6,631 bases of DNA from Gallionella sp. UBA4737 (GTDB lineage: Bacteria > Pseudomonadota > Gammaproteobacteria > Burkholderiales > Gallionellaceae). This document shows, in pieces, positions 1 to 6,051 of this stretch. Position 1 is the first letter of the stretch. Each line of letters opens with the position of its first letter. Where the stretch lies: NCBI GenBank assembly GCA_002403995.1, contig DHIV01000083.1:1-6631 (forward strand), written 5' to 3'. Under the pieces are notes generated by a model. The model had not been told where the DNA came from. It worked only from the letters and a program-made list of their open reading frames with translations, and did not search any database. A program made the translations under genes and the position numbers.

Positions 1-223
1 GATGCAATGTCTGTTGATGATTGAGTGGGAGTGAGCCTAATTTAACTATTTGATTGTAAACGAAAATATTTTGTGAATTTTGTGTGTTTCGAAAGTCAGA
101 ATCTTTATAAATCAATTGGTTAACTTTTTGCAGCAAGCGTCATATTTCCATCGAGAAGAGGCCGCATAATTTTTCTGATGGTATTTTTAATGGCACCAAA
201 ATAAATATCCATTTTGTATAGCT

Positions 224-264
224 GCGATACCATGAGTCGGAAAAATCACTGGTGATGGTATCGC
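224..264. repeat. 10-bp perfect inverted repeat, GCGATACCAT / ATGGTATCGC
   Basis: The left arm is 224-233 and the right arm 255-264, perfect over 10 bp with a 21-base interval. The core word ATGGTATC recurs in direct orientation at 323-330, and ATGGTAT at 178-184. Repeated, symmetric words upstream of a small gene with a DNA-binding look suggest an operator, although a stem-loop in RNA is also possible. No T-run follows, so it is not an intrinsic terminator. Confidence 0.6.
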
Positions 265-335
265 GCTGGACAAAAGCCTAGTCTGGCAAGTGTTTCAACC
301 AAGTTCAGGCCACTTTGCAATCATGGTATCAAGGC

Positions 336-351
336 TCGGAAAGTCTTCCGA
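336..351 (+). repeat. Short perfect hairpin just upstream of the first ORF
   Basis: TCGGAA (336-341) and TTCCGA (346-351) are perfect 6-bp arms around a four-base AGTC loop, ending 12 bases before the ATG at 364. It may form a 5'-leader hairpin or be part of an operator. Its closeness to a possible weak GGGG ribosome binding sequence (355-358) could matter if the 364 start is real. Confidence 0.4.
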
Positions 352-363
352 TCCGGGGCTGCA

Positions 364-702
364 ATGAATAACGGACGATTGTTGACCGCATCCATGATCA
401 TGTCTTTTGCCGTTTCCGAAAATATCATGACGACCACATCGAAACCAGATCAACTATTACTTTGTTTTCGGCCAACTGACACGCAGAAGGGCATCAGCCG
501 TGCAACTGTGAGAAAGTTGGCAGAATATCTTGGTTTCACAGGGGAAGCACAAGTGATTCACTATGCGGTGTGCAAGTTGGCGAAAGAAGTGCTGCCGTCC
601 TACGGAGCCGACGACGGCGAACTGACGCCGAAACAGTTGGCCGCAATTCGTAAAGCGATACCCCAATGTCGCGCAAAATCGGTCAAATCGAGTTTGTTTT
701 GA
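364..702 (+). CDS. Hypothetical small protein, possibly ribbon-helix-helix-like
   Basis: The product (112 aa) is not recognised as a named family. From about residue 30 it reads as a short strand (LLLCF, 31-35), a first helix (about 45-57, RATVRKLAEYLGF), a turn, and a second amphipathic helix (about 61-76, ending AKEVL). This order resembles the ribbon-helix-helix fold of small repressors and antitoxins. A further predicted helix starting LTPKQLAAIRK lies at 87-97, followed by a basic tail. That resemblance is inference; no diagnostic motif was found. Four in-frame ATGs exist (364, 394, 400, 427). The ATG at 427 starts the part that looks folded and would give 91 aa, whereas only 364 has even a weak purine-rich site (GGGG, 355-358). 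No partner toxin gene lies next to it: the next gene converges from the other strand. It could be a solitary regulator or an orphan antitoxin. Confidence 0.6.
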   Translation: MNNGRLLTASMIMSFAVSENIMTTTSKPDQLLLCFRPTDTQKGISRATVRKLAEYLGFTGEAQVIHYAVCKLAKEVLPSYGADDGELTPKQLAAIRKAIPQCRAKSVKSSLF

Positions 703-828
703 AGCATGGGTAAACATTGTTTTCTGACTCCGGAAGCAGGCGAAATCGTATGGTGTCACTTCCCGGAAAATAAGGGGAATAGCTTCCCGTAGGCTTTGTC
801 CAACGTGTAAACCACATGTGAGTTTTTC
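703..828. other. Convergent intergenic spacer
   Basis: This spacer separates two genes that converge. It holds two weak hairpins. One is GGGAA-TAGC-TTCCC at 775-788, described separately. The other, on the + strand, pairs 803-808 with 814-819 (one G-U pair) around a five-base loop and is followed by GAGTTTTT at 820-827, so it could be a weak terminator for the + strand gene. The word CTTCCCG is repeated directly at 759-765 and 783-789. No further gene is seen. Confidence 0.4.
775..788 (-). terminator. Weak candidate terminator for the minus-strand cluster
   Basis: Read on the minus strand, GGGAA-GCTA-TTCCC forms a 5-bp stem with a four-base loop and is followed by CTTATTTT. It lies about 40 bases beyond the stop of the SWIM gene, where the cluster should end. 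The stem is short and the T-tract interrupted, so efficiency would be low. It may be only a coincidental hairpin. Confidence 0.3.
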
Positions 829-1875
829 CTATTTATCCTTGGCGCGTTTTGTTGCCTTTGCCGCTTCGGGTTTTGGCGCTTTTGACGCGGCTTTTATCTT
901 CGTCTTTATGACCGCTACCTTGCCGGTTGATGTTCGCGAACCCGTGGATGCCTTGGCTGGCGGCTTTTCTTTCACCGGCTTTTTAAGCGCTACTTTTTTG
1001 GCTGTTTCGGGCTTGCTGGCGGCAGGCTGTTTCGCGGTCTTTGCGCTTGCGGGTTTTGTCGGCGCTTTGACATCCTTGCTTGTCTTGGCCTTGGTTGCTG
1101 TTACCTTGGTTGCCGTCGCCGTGCTTCGCCGTACAGCCGGATTCGTCGGCGCAGCAATCGCTGCCATCTCGATGCCGAACACATCGGCCAGGGCGGAATC
1201 ATCGAGCACTTTGCCGGATGCCGGGCCTTTCTTCGCTTTCGGCAGTCCGGCGCCGGCTTGGGCGACAAGGTCTTTGGCATCGACCCGGCGCAAGCTGAAG
1301 AGCAACTCGGGCTGTAGATCGAGCCTTGCGCCGATGCCATAAAGCACGGCGGCGACGTGCTTGCACATCGAGGCCCAGTCCGGGCAACTGCATTTGAATT
1401 TGATTTCTTTGGGCGCTGGGAAAAGGCCGGTGTCCGGTTTGCAGATATGCTCCATTACACCCTTGGAAAGTTTTCCTTGCAGCAGTTCAACCAGCGAGTC
1501 GATTGACCCCGCGCAACCGGCGCCGATAGTTTGCCATTGTTTGTCGGGAACCGCCGTCACGCTCACATCGACCGTATAGAGACTCGACCCCATCACCTGC
1601 GCCCGCACTTCGCCCGCCGTGATTTTGAGGTCGATCACCGAGCCGTTGCGCACATAGGTGCGCCCGCGCGGAAGACGGTTGGAATAGTCGCTGTATTGCT
1701 CCAGATTGTTGCACCAGGCCTTGCCCCAGAAGGTCTTGGCGATAGCGCCACGGCCAGGTTCAACAGGCGAAAGTTCCGCCCCGGCTTTCTTCGCCTTGGA
1801 GGCGGCTTTTTCGGCCTTCCTGCGACGCTCGGCGACCGAGACATAGGGTGCCCATCCTCCGTATCCGTAACCCAT
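829..1875 (-). CDS. SWIM zinc-finger protein with a basic histone-H1-like tail
   Basis: A 348-aa protein with a SWIM zinc-finger at residues 162-173 (CSCPDWASMCKH), matching CxCx6CxH, with C162, C164, C171 and H173 as the expected zinc ligands. SWIM domains are known in bacterial SWI2/SNF2 ATPases, MuDR transposases and MEKK1, and are thought to bind DNA or proteins. Residues 1-160 contain a basic patch (17-30) and a GKAW-type segment near 51. From about residue 249 to the end the chain is low complexity, dominated by Lys, Ala, Thr and Pro, like histone-H1-like or AlgP-type tails, and probably disordered and DNA-binding. The ATG at 1873-1875 is supported by AAGGA 8 bases upstream (1884-1888). 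It lies 55 bp after the SNF2 ATPase gene on the same strand and is probably the last gene of that operon and a partner of the ATPase. The exact role is unknown. Confidence 0.9.
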   Translation of the reverse strand: MGYGYGGWAPYVSVAERRRKAEKAASKAKKAGAELSPVEPGRGAIAKTFWGKAWCNNLEQYSDYSNRLPRGRTYVRNGSVIDLKITAGEVRAQVMGSSLYTVDVSVTAVPDKQWQTIGAGCAGSIDSLVELLQGKLSKGVMEHICKPDTGLFPAPKEIKFKCSCPDWASMCKHVAAVLYGIGARLDLQPELLFSLRRVDAKDLVAQAGAGLPKAKKGPASGKVLDDSALADVFGIEMAAIAAPTNPAVRRSTATATKVTATKAKTSKDVKAPTKPASAKTAKQPAASKPETAKKVALKKPVKEKPPAKASTGSRTSTGKVAVIKTKIKAASKAPKPEAAKATKRAKDK

Positions 1876-1930
1876 TTCTTTTTTCCTTGATGATCAGTTT
1901 TATATCCAGCATAACGCACGCTAACGCTGG

Positions 1931-4621
1931 CTACGTTTCCTGTGCCGCATGAATATCGAGCTTCACCAGATTGAGCAATTCTTTATCGCTCATCTCGGTC
2001 AGCAGGAGTTCCGCGCCGCCTTCCAGCACATCCTTCACCAGTTGCAGCTTCGACTCGATCATCTGGTCGATGCGATCTTCTATGGTGCCACGGCAAACAA
2101 ATTTATGCACCAGGACATTTTTCTGCTGACCGATGCGGAAGGCGCGGTCGGTGGCTTGATTTTCCACGGCGGGATTCCACCAGCGGTCGAAGTGGATCAC
2201 ATGTGAAGCGGCGGTGAGATTCAGCCCCGCGCCGCCCGCTTTGAGCGAGAGGACGAAGAAAGGTGTCAGTTCGTCTTCCTGAAAACGCTTGACCAGTTCG
2301 CGGCGTTTGGCGACCGGCGTACCGCCGTGCAGCACCAGACCCTCACGCCCGAAGATGGAGCCGAGAAATGCCGCCAGCGGTTCGGTGGTTTCGCGAAACT
2401 GCGTGAACACCAGCACCTTCTCCTGCTTCGCGGCGATCACCTCGACCAGCTCGCGCAGGCGGGCGAATTTGCCGCTGTCTTCCGCGCCCCATGCCCCGTC
2501 TCCCAGCCATTGCGATGGGTGGTTGCAGATTTGTTTGAAGCGCATCAGGAACGACAGCACTACCCCCTTGCGCCCGATTCCCTCGGCATCTTCCAGCGCA
2601 TGCGCGAGCTGCTTCACCGCTTGCTGATACAGCGCCGCCTGCGTCGTGCTCAGGTGGCACCAGGCTTTGAGTTCGGTCTTGTCCGGCAAGTCGGCGATCA
2701 CGCTCTTGTCGGTTTTCATCCGGCGCAATATGTAGGGGCGCACCAGTGTCCGCAGTGGGCCGAAGTGTTCGTTATGTGCCAAGCGCTTGGTGAAGTTGGC
2801 GAAGACTTTGTCCGAGCCGAGCAAGCCGGGGTGGGTGAAATCGAAGATGGACCAGAGGTCGGAAAGACGATTTTCCACCGGGGTGCCGGTGAGCGCGATG
2901 CGCGTGTCGGCCTTGAGCTTCTTGACTTGTTTCGTTTGCTTGGAACCCGGATTCTTGATCGCCTGCGCTTCATCCGCCACGACCACGCGCCAGTGTATGT
3001 CCGCCAACGCGGGCAGGCGCAACAGCGTGCCATAGCTGGTGATAACCAGATCGACATCACTCAATCGCTCCGCATCCAGCGCGCGCAAATCGGTTGCAGG
3101 CATGGCCGATGGATGGGCGATCAGCAGGCGCAGGCCGGGCGTAAAGCGTTCGGCTTCCGCCGCCCAGTTGGTCAGCAGCGAGGCCGGTGCGATGAGCAGG
3201 CTGGGGCGTGCTGCACCCTTGTGTTCGCGCTTCAACACCAGCAGCAATGCCAGTACTTGTATCGTCTTGCCCAGCCCCATGTCGTCGGCAAGGCACGCGC
3301 CCAACCCGAGCCGGGTGAGAAGATAGAGCCAGCGCACACCGGCTTGCTGGTAAGGGCGCAGGCTGGCCTTGAGTTCCGGGCCTGGGTCGATTCGCGCCAA
3401 CCCTTCCGGTTGGCGCATGCCGCGCAAGGTTTCAGCCAGCCAGGGGCCTGCGCTGAGTTGCGCCCAGCCGGCATCGTCGGCAAGGGCGGCATCATCCAGC
3501 GATGCGCCCGCCATCAGGCGCATGGCCTCGGCGAAGGGCAAGCCATTTTCAGTTGCCGACTGCTCGATGGCCTGGAATCGTTCCAACACGCGGCCAAGTT
3601 TTTTGCGATCCACCTCGACCCAGCGACCGCGTATCAGTTGCAAGCCTTCCACACCCTGCATCAGCACCTTGATCTCGGCTGCGCTGAGGCGCTCGCCATC
3701 GAGCGTGACCTCCATGCTGAAATCGAGCAGCGCATCCATCCCCAGCAGCGATGGCGGTCTTGCGCCGACACTGGCCTTGACCAACGGTCGCGCGGGTCGC
3801 CCAGCCTGCCAGTTGCCCGGCATGCGCACGATGATGCCGGAGGCTTCGAGTTTTGGAACATCGGTGAGAAATTGCAAGGCATCCGTCGGCATCCAGCGCA
3901 GCGGATGATATATCTCGCCCGCCTCGACCATTTCGCGCAGCCACTCGCACTGTTCCGCCGCGCGCTGCACCGGCAAGAGCAGCGAGAGCAATTGCGCCTT
4001 GCTCTTGCCATCCGAAAATTCGGCCAGCGCCTGCGATAGCGGCAAATGCTGCGCCTTGCCATGCGCCGACAGGCGCGGCGTATAGGTGGCAAGAAAGGCG
4101 AAGGGTGCTTCCATATCTTTGCGATTTTCCGCGAGGTTGAAATGCACCCGCCCGACCAGATTCCATGCGGGATAACGCGCCTTGATGAATTCCTGAAGCT
4201 TGAGTTTCGATGCCGCGAGATCGGCGCGCAAAGCGGCATCGAGTTCCGCCCAGAGCTTCGCCAGCACGTTTGCCGTAAAATACTCCCACCCCGTCATGGG
4301 CGGCAGATCGACCAGCATGACCCAGAGTTTGGCTTCGTCGGGCACAGCGACGGCAATCTCGCCGCCTTCCGGCGTGGCACACAGCGCCGTCATATAACGA
4401 ACCGCGAAATCGCGCCACCAGGCTAGGGCAGTGGGCAGTGCGCAGCCTACCTCGGACGCGCCCAGTTGCAGAAGGCCATGCCCGGTGTCGACCGCAAAGG
4501 CTGCGGCGAGGCGATCATGCAGCGCTGCCAGAAGAGGCGGCGCATCGGCATCCGCTGCCAGGCGCAGATGGCCTTGCGGCGTCAGGAGCGGCGCGAGCGC
4601 GCCAGCGGCAGTGGGTGACAT
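1931..4621 (-). CDS. SWI2/SNF2-family DEAD/DEAH-box ATPase (helicase-like)
   Basis: An 896-aa protein carrying a full SNF2-type two-lobed ATPase core. Numbered from the ATG at 4621, it shows Walker A DMGLGKT (447-453), the segment LIAPASLLTNW (about 476-486), Walker B DEAQ (550-553), motif III LTGTP (577-581), motif IV VFTQFR (738-743), motif V with AGGAGLNLT (about 795-803) and motif VI QATDRAFRIGQ (822-832). The first 400 or so residues are a bacterial SNF2-associated region; residues 298-338 (LLDF ... GRWVEVD) resemble the domain that precedes many bacterial SNF2 cores. Such enzymes use ATP to translocate on double-stranded DNA and remodel or strip bound proteins (RapA/HepA is a relative), generally without strand separation. 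No nuclease domain is fused. A TTG at 4631-4633 would add four residues and overlap the preceding stop as TTGA; ATG is preferred because it is the commoner start, though neither has a clear Shine-Dalgarno sequence. The SWIM gene follows, and SWIM is often tied to this family. Confidence 0.95.
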   Translation of the reverse strand: MSPTAAGALAPLLTPQGHLRLAADADAPPLLAALHDRLAAAFAVDTGHGLLQLGASEVGCALPTALAWWRDFAVRYMTALCATPEGGEIAVAVPDEAKLWVMLVDLPPMTGWEYFTANVLAKLWAELDAALRADLAASKLKLQEFIKARYPAWNLVGRVHFNLAENRKDMEAPFAFLATYTPRLSAHGKAQHLPLSQALAEFSDGKSKAQLLSLLLPVQRAAEQCEWLREMVEAGEIYHPLRWMPTDALQFLTDVPKLEASGIIVRMPGNWQAGRPARPLVKASVGARPPSLLGMDALLDFSMEVTLDGERLSAAEIKVLMQGVEGLQLIRGRWVEVDRKKLGRVLERFQAIEQSATENGLPFAEAMRLMAGASLDDAALADDAGWAQLSAGPWLAETLRGMRQPEGLARIDPGPELKASLRPYQQAGVRWLYLLTRLGLGACLADDMGLGKTIQVLALLLVLKREHKGAARPSLLIAPASLLTNWAAEAERFTPGLRLLIAHPSAMPATDLRALDAERLSDVDLVITSYGTLLRLPALADIHWRVVVADEAQAIKNPGSKQTKQVKKLKADTRIALTGTPVENRLSDLWSIFDFTHPGLLGSDKVFANFTKRLAHNEHFGPLRTLVRPYILRRMKTDKSVIADLPDKTELKAWCHLSTTQAALYQQAVKQLAHALEDAEGIGRKGVVLSFLMRFKQICNHPSQWLGDGAWGAEDSGKFARLRELVEVIAAKQEKVLVFTQFRETTEPLAAFLGSIFGREGLVLHGGTPVAKRRELVKRFQEDELTPFFVLSLKAGGAGLNLTAASHVIHFDRWWNPAVENQATDRAFRIGQQKNVLVHKFVCRGTIEDRIDQMIESKLQLVKDVLEGGAELLLTEMSDKELLNLVKLDIHAAQET

Positions 4622-4629
4622 TAGCGGTT

Positions 4630-5760
4630 TCAAAAAGGGCAGTCGCCGTAGTCATCCATTTTGGCCGCTTCGCGCTGCACCTTCTTGAGCCAGACTTTGA
4701 CCTTCTTGATGTCTTCAAACGCGATTACATCTTTTTTAAGATCGTGGATGGTGTGCTGGACACCAACGATTTCGGTGGCGAGACCGCGCATGATGGTGCC
4801 GGGTGACATCCTATCGAAAGGACTGATACCAAACTGCGCCATGAACCCGCCTTCGACATGGAATATTTCCTGTTCCAGCTCGGCCAGTTGCTCTTTGAGT
4901 ATTTTGTTGTAATGCTTCAGGCGGTCTTCGCTGATGTTGTTGACGGTGGCTTGGTCTATGTGTTCCAACTCCAGTTGCAATTTCAACAACTGCAATAAAT
5001 TTCTCTTTTCATAGGCATCGTTGACGCGCTGCATCAAGGTGGTTTTCCGCTTGCGCTCCTGTATGTCGGGTTCGCGATCCGGGTGCAGGGCGCTGACCAG
5101 CTTCCGGTAAACCTCGCGGATGGACTGGCTGACCTGTTGCTCTTCGGCCTGTTGCTGTGCTTCCTTGGCGAGTTGTTTGGCCGATTTTTTTCGCTTGGGT
5201 TGGAGTTCCTTCCAAGCCTGCCGCTCAGCGTTGTTCTTCGCCCACTCTTCCTCCATTTGCGCCTCGACACGCTTGAGCAAATCTTCCGGCGAACTCGTGT
5301 CCAAGTCATCGCCCAGATCAACACCCAGCACATCCTCCATCATGGATTTCATGCCCCTGATGTTCGCGGCTTCTTTTTTGTCATAGTCGGAATTGCTGTG
5401 TTTGTTGTAAACGGCTTTCAATTCTTTATCGTCACGGCTGGCCAGCAATTTCCCGGCGAGTTCGACAATCAAACTGGCGATCATGCCGCGTTCGCTTTTT
5501 TTCATCTCTGTATGATCGCAGGCCTGGTCGAGGCTATGCAAAAACTTAACTTGCATATCCATCAAATTCACAACCAGCGGCAGCAATTCACTGGTGTATT
5601 TTTGCTGGTAGAGTGGTATGGCGGTTTCCCAGTCAGCCAACTGGACGCGCTTTTTTTCAATCTGTTTTATCAGCTTGTTGAATGCCTGTTGTCCTTTGGA
5701 AAGCTTGGGCTGGTCGTGGCTGGTGATCACGGCGATGGTCTTGAGATGAGTTCTGGTCAT
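4630..5760 (-). CDS. J-domain-like coiled-coil protein
   Basis: A 376-aa, highly charged, largely helical protein. Residues 214-228 (IREVYRKLVSALHPD) match helix II of a J domain with the diagnostic HPD loop (226-228), followed by a helix III-like stretch containing VNDAYEKRNLLQLLKL (246-261). The HPD tripeptide in true J domains stimulates ATP hydrolysis by Hsp70 (DnaK). Helix I of the J domain is not evident; instead a Lys/Gln/Glu-rich probable coiled coil (about 165-212) runs directly into helix II, so the domain is divergent. A second long helical region spans about 265-300. No Gly/Phe-rich linker or zinc-finger of classical DnaJ is present, so this is not the housekeeping co-chaperone. 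It is the first gene of the minus-strand cluster, and its TGA (4630-4632) sits at the start of the SNF2 ATPase gene, implying translational coupling. No clear Shine-Dalgarno sequence precedes the ATG at 5760. Base composition is less GC-rich than the ATPase gene. Confidence 0.8.
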   Translation of the reverse strand: MTRTHLKTIAVITSHDQPKLSKGQQAFNKLIKQIEKKRVQLADWETAIPLYQQKYTSELLPLVVNLMDMQVKFLHSLDQACDHTEMKKSERGMIASLIVELAGKLLASRDDKELKAVYNKHSNSDYDKKEAANIRGMKSMMEDVLGVDLGDDLDTSSPEDLLKRVEAQMEEEWAKNNAERQAWKELQPKRKKSAKQLAKEAQQQAEEQQVSQSIREVYRKLVSALHPDREPDIQERKRKTTLMQRVNDAYEKRNLLQLLKLQLELEHIDQATVNNISEDRLKHYNKILKEQLAELEQEIFHVEGGFMAQFGISPFDRMSPGTIMRGLATEIVGVQHTIHDLKKDVIAFEDIKKVKVWLKKVQREAAKMDDYGDCPF

Positions 5761-5815
5761 GATCTGGTCTTGCTACTAAGATTTCGGAGTTCAGAAAAGC
5801 CATAAAACGCATTCA

Positions 5816-5821
5816 ATTATA
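5816..5821 (-). promoter_or_regulatory. Candidate -10 element for the minus-strand cluster
   Basis: The minus strand reads TATAAT here, a consensus -10 box, about 56 bases upstream of the J-domain-like gene's ATG. No good -35 box is seen at standard spacing. The element lies inside a near-perfect palindrome (5814-5827, 12 of 14 positions symmetric), so transcription could be controlled by a dimeric regulator. Other AT-rich words nearby make the assignment tentative. Confidence 0.35.
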
Positions 5822-5842
5822 TGATTGTAATGGAAAATACAG

Positions 5843-5848
5843 TATAAC
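5843..5848 (+). promoter_or_regulatory. Candidate -10 element for the sORF-hipBA unit
   Basis: TATAAC on the + strand matches five of six -10 consensus bases and lies about 55 bases before the ATG of the small ORF at 5904, oriented towards hipBA. The best upstream -35 candidates (TTGTAA at 5825-5830, TTATAT at 5817-5822) are at unfavourable spacings of 12 and 20 bases, so support is weak. Confidence 0.25.
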
Positions 5849-5903
5849 GAAGAGTGTGGTAATGGTTGTCTAGCAAACACCCCAAACAACTCAGGAGACC
5901 GCG

Positions 5904-6017
5904 ATGAATCATGGCACAAAAACAACAAGCCTTCCAGACTTGACGGCGAGTCTACTGTCAGTGATGGTGTCGGATAAGCCTAGTGTGCAAGAAGCGCAAT
6001 ATAGTGCGCAAAAATAA
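5904..6017 (+). CDS. Possible 37-aa small ORF upstream of hipB
   Basis: This short frame starts with ATG at 5904, preceded by AGGAG at 5893-5897 with six bases between, which is the best ribosome binding site on the + strand of this window. It encodes 37 residues beginning MNHGTKTTSLPDL and ending EAQYSAQK, and stops with TAA at 6015-6017, only a few bases before the possible HipB starts. No family is recognised; there is no signal peptide or clear membrane segment. Since none of the HipB start codons has a visible Shine-Dalgarno sequence, the frame could act as a leader that couples translation into hipB, or it could be a real small protein. The last third overlaps the repeat-rich putative operator (5981-6011), which argues that selection there may be on DNA rather than protein. 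Coding status is unproven. Confidence 0.35.
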   Translation: MNHGTKTTSLPDLTASLLSVMVSDKPSVQEAQYSAQK

Positions 6018-6051
6018 ATAGTGGTGTATATTATGCGCATGAAAGCGCGCA
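5981..6051. promoter_or_regulatory. Putative HipB operator region
   Basis: TAGTGTGCAA (5981-5990) and TAGTGCGCAA (6002-6011) are near-identical direct repeats 21 bp apart, two helical turns. Overlapping the second is a 16-bp imperfect palindrome, GCGCAATATAGTGCGC (5994-6009), symmetric at 14 of 16 positions. A further TGCGC/GCGCA pair with eight bases between lies at 6034-6051. TATATT at 6027-6032 could be a -10 box within the same block. HipB proteins repress their own operon by binding symmetric sites as dimers, so an operator is expected here. The E. coli site (TATCC, eight bases, GGATA) is not present. Confidence 0.45.

Larger units (their letters stand above)
1..363. other. AT-rich stretch without a recognisable gene
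   Basis: No convincing coding region is seen on either strand. In + frame 1 the first bases read as seven codons ending in TGA at 22-24, so the tail of an upstream gene could enter here, but too little is visible to claim it. The stretch is clearly richer in A and T than the genes to its right. It contains four copies of an ATGGTAT-type word (178-184, 255-262 and 323-330 on the + strand, 226-233 inverted) and, just before the first ORF, a short perfect hairpin TCGGAA-AGTC-TTCCGA at 336-351. These could be regulatory sites for the following small gene. No clear sigma-70 promoter pair could be assigned. Confidence 0.6.

Noticed and set aside
1..24. Possible C-terminus of an upstream + strand gene ending at TGA 22-24.
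   Set aside because: Only seven codons are visible and all three + frames close quickly, so no frame can be preferred.
818..1342. A 174-codon + strand open frame with hydrophobic Ala/Phe/Val-rich translation.
   Set aside because: It is opposite the Lys/Ala-rich tail of the SWIM gene; Lys codons read in reverse give Phe and Leu, which imitates membrane segments.
1906..1930. CCAGC ... GCTGG inverted repeat between the SNF2 and SWIM genes, considered as a terminator.
   Set aside because: The stem is 5 bp with a 15-base loop and no T-run follows, so it does not support termination between the two genes.
2327..4039. A 570-codon + strand open frame antisense to the SNF2 ATPase gene.
   Set aside because: It is the mirror of a GC-rich, biased coding sequence. 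Its translation is rich in Gln, Arg, His and Ala with no motif, while the minus strand encodes all SNF2 motifs.
829..5760. Assignment of the cluster to a named anti-phage system using an SNF2-type ATPase (for example DISARM or Zorya).
   Set aside because: The partner genes that define those systems (methylase, phospholipase D-like or motor proteins) are not present in the window.
5083..5805. A 240-codon + strand open frame over the J-domain-like gene.
   Set aside because: Its Phe/Leu-rich product is explained by the Lys/Gln/Glu-rich coiled-coil gene on the other strand, and it has no ribosome binding site or motif of its own.
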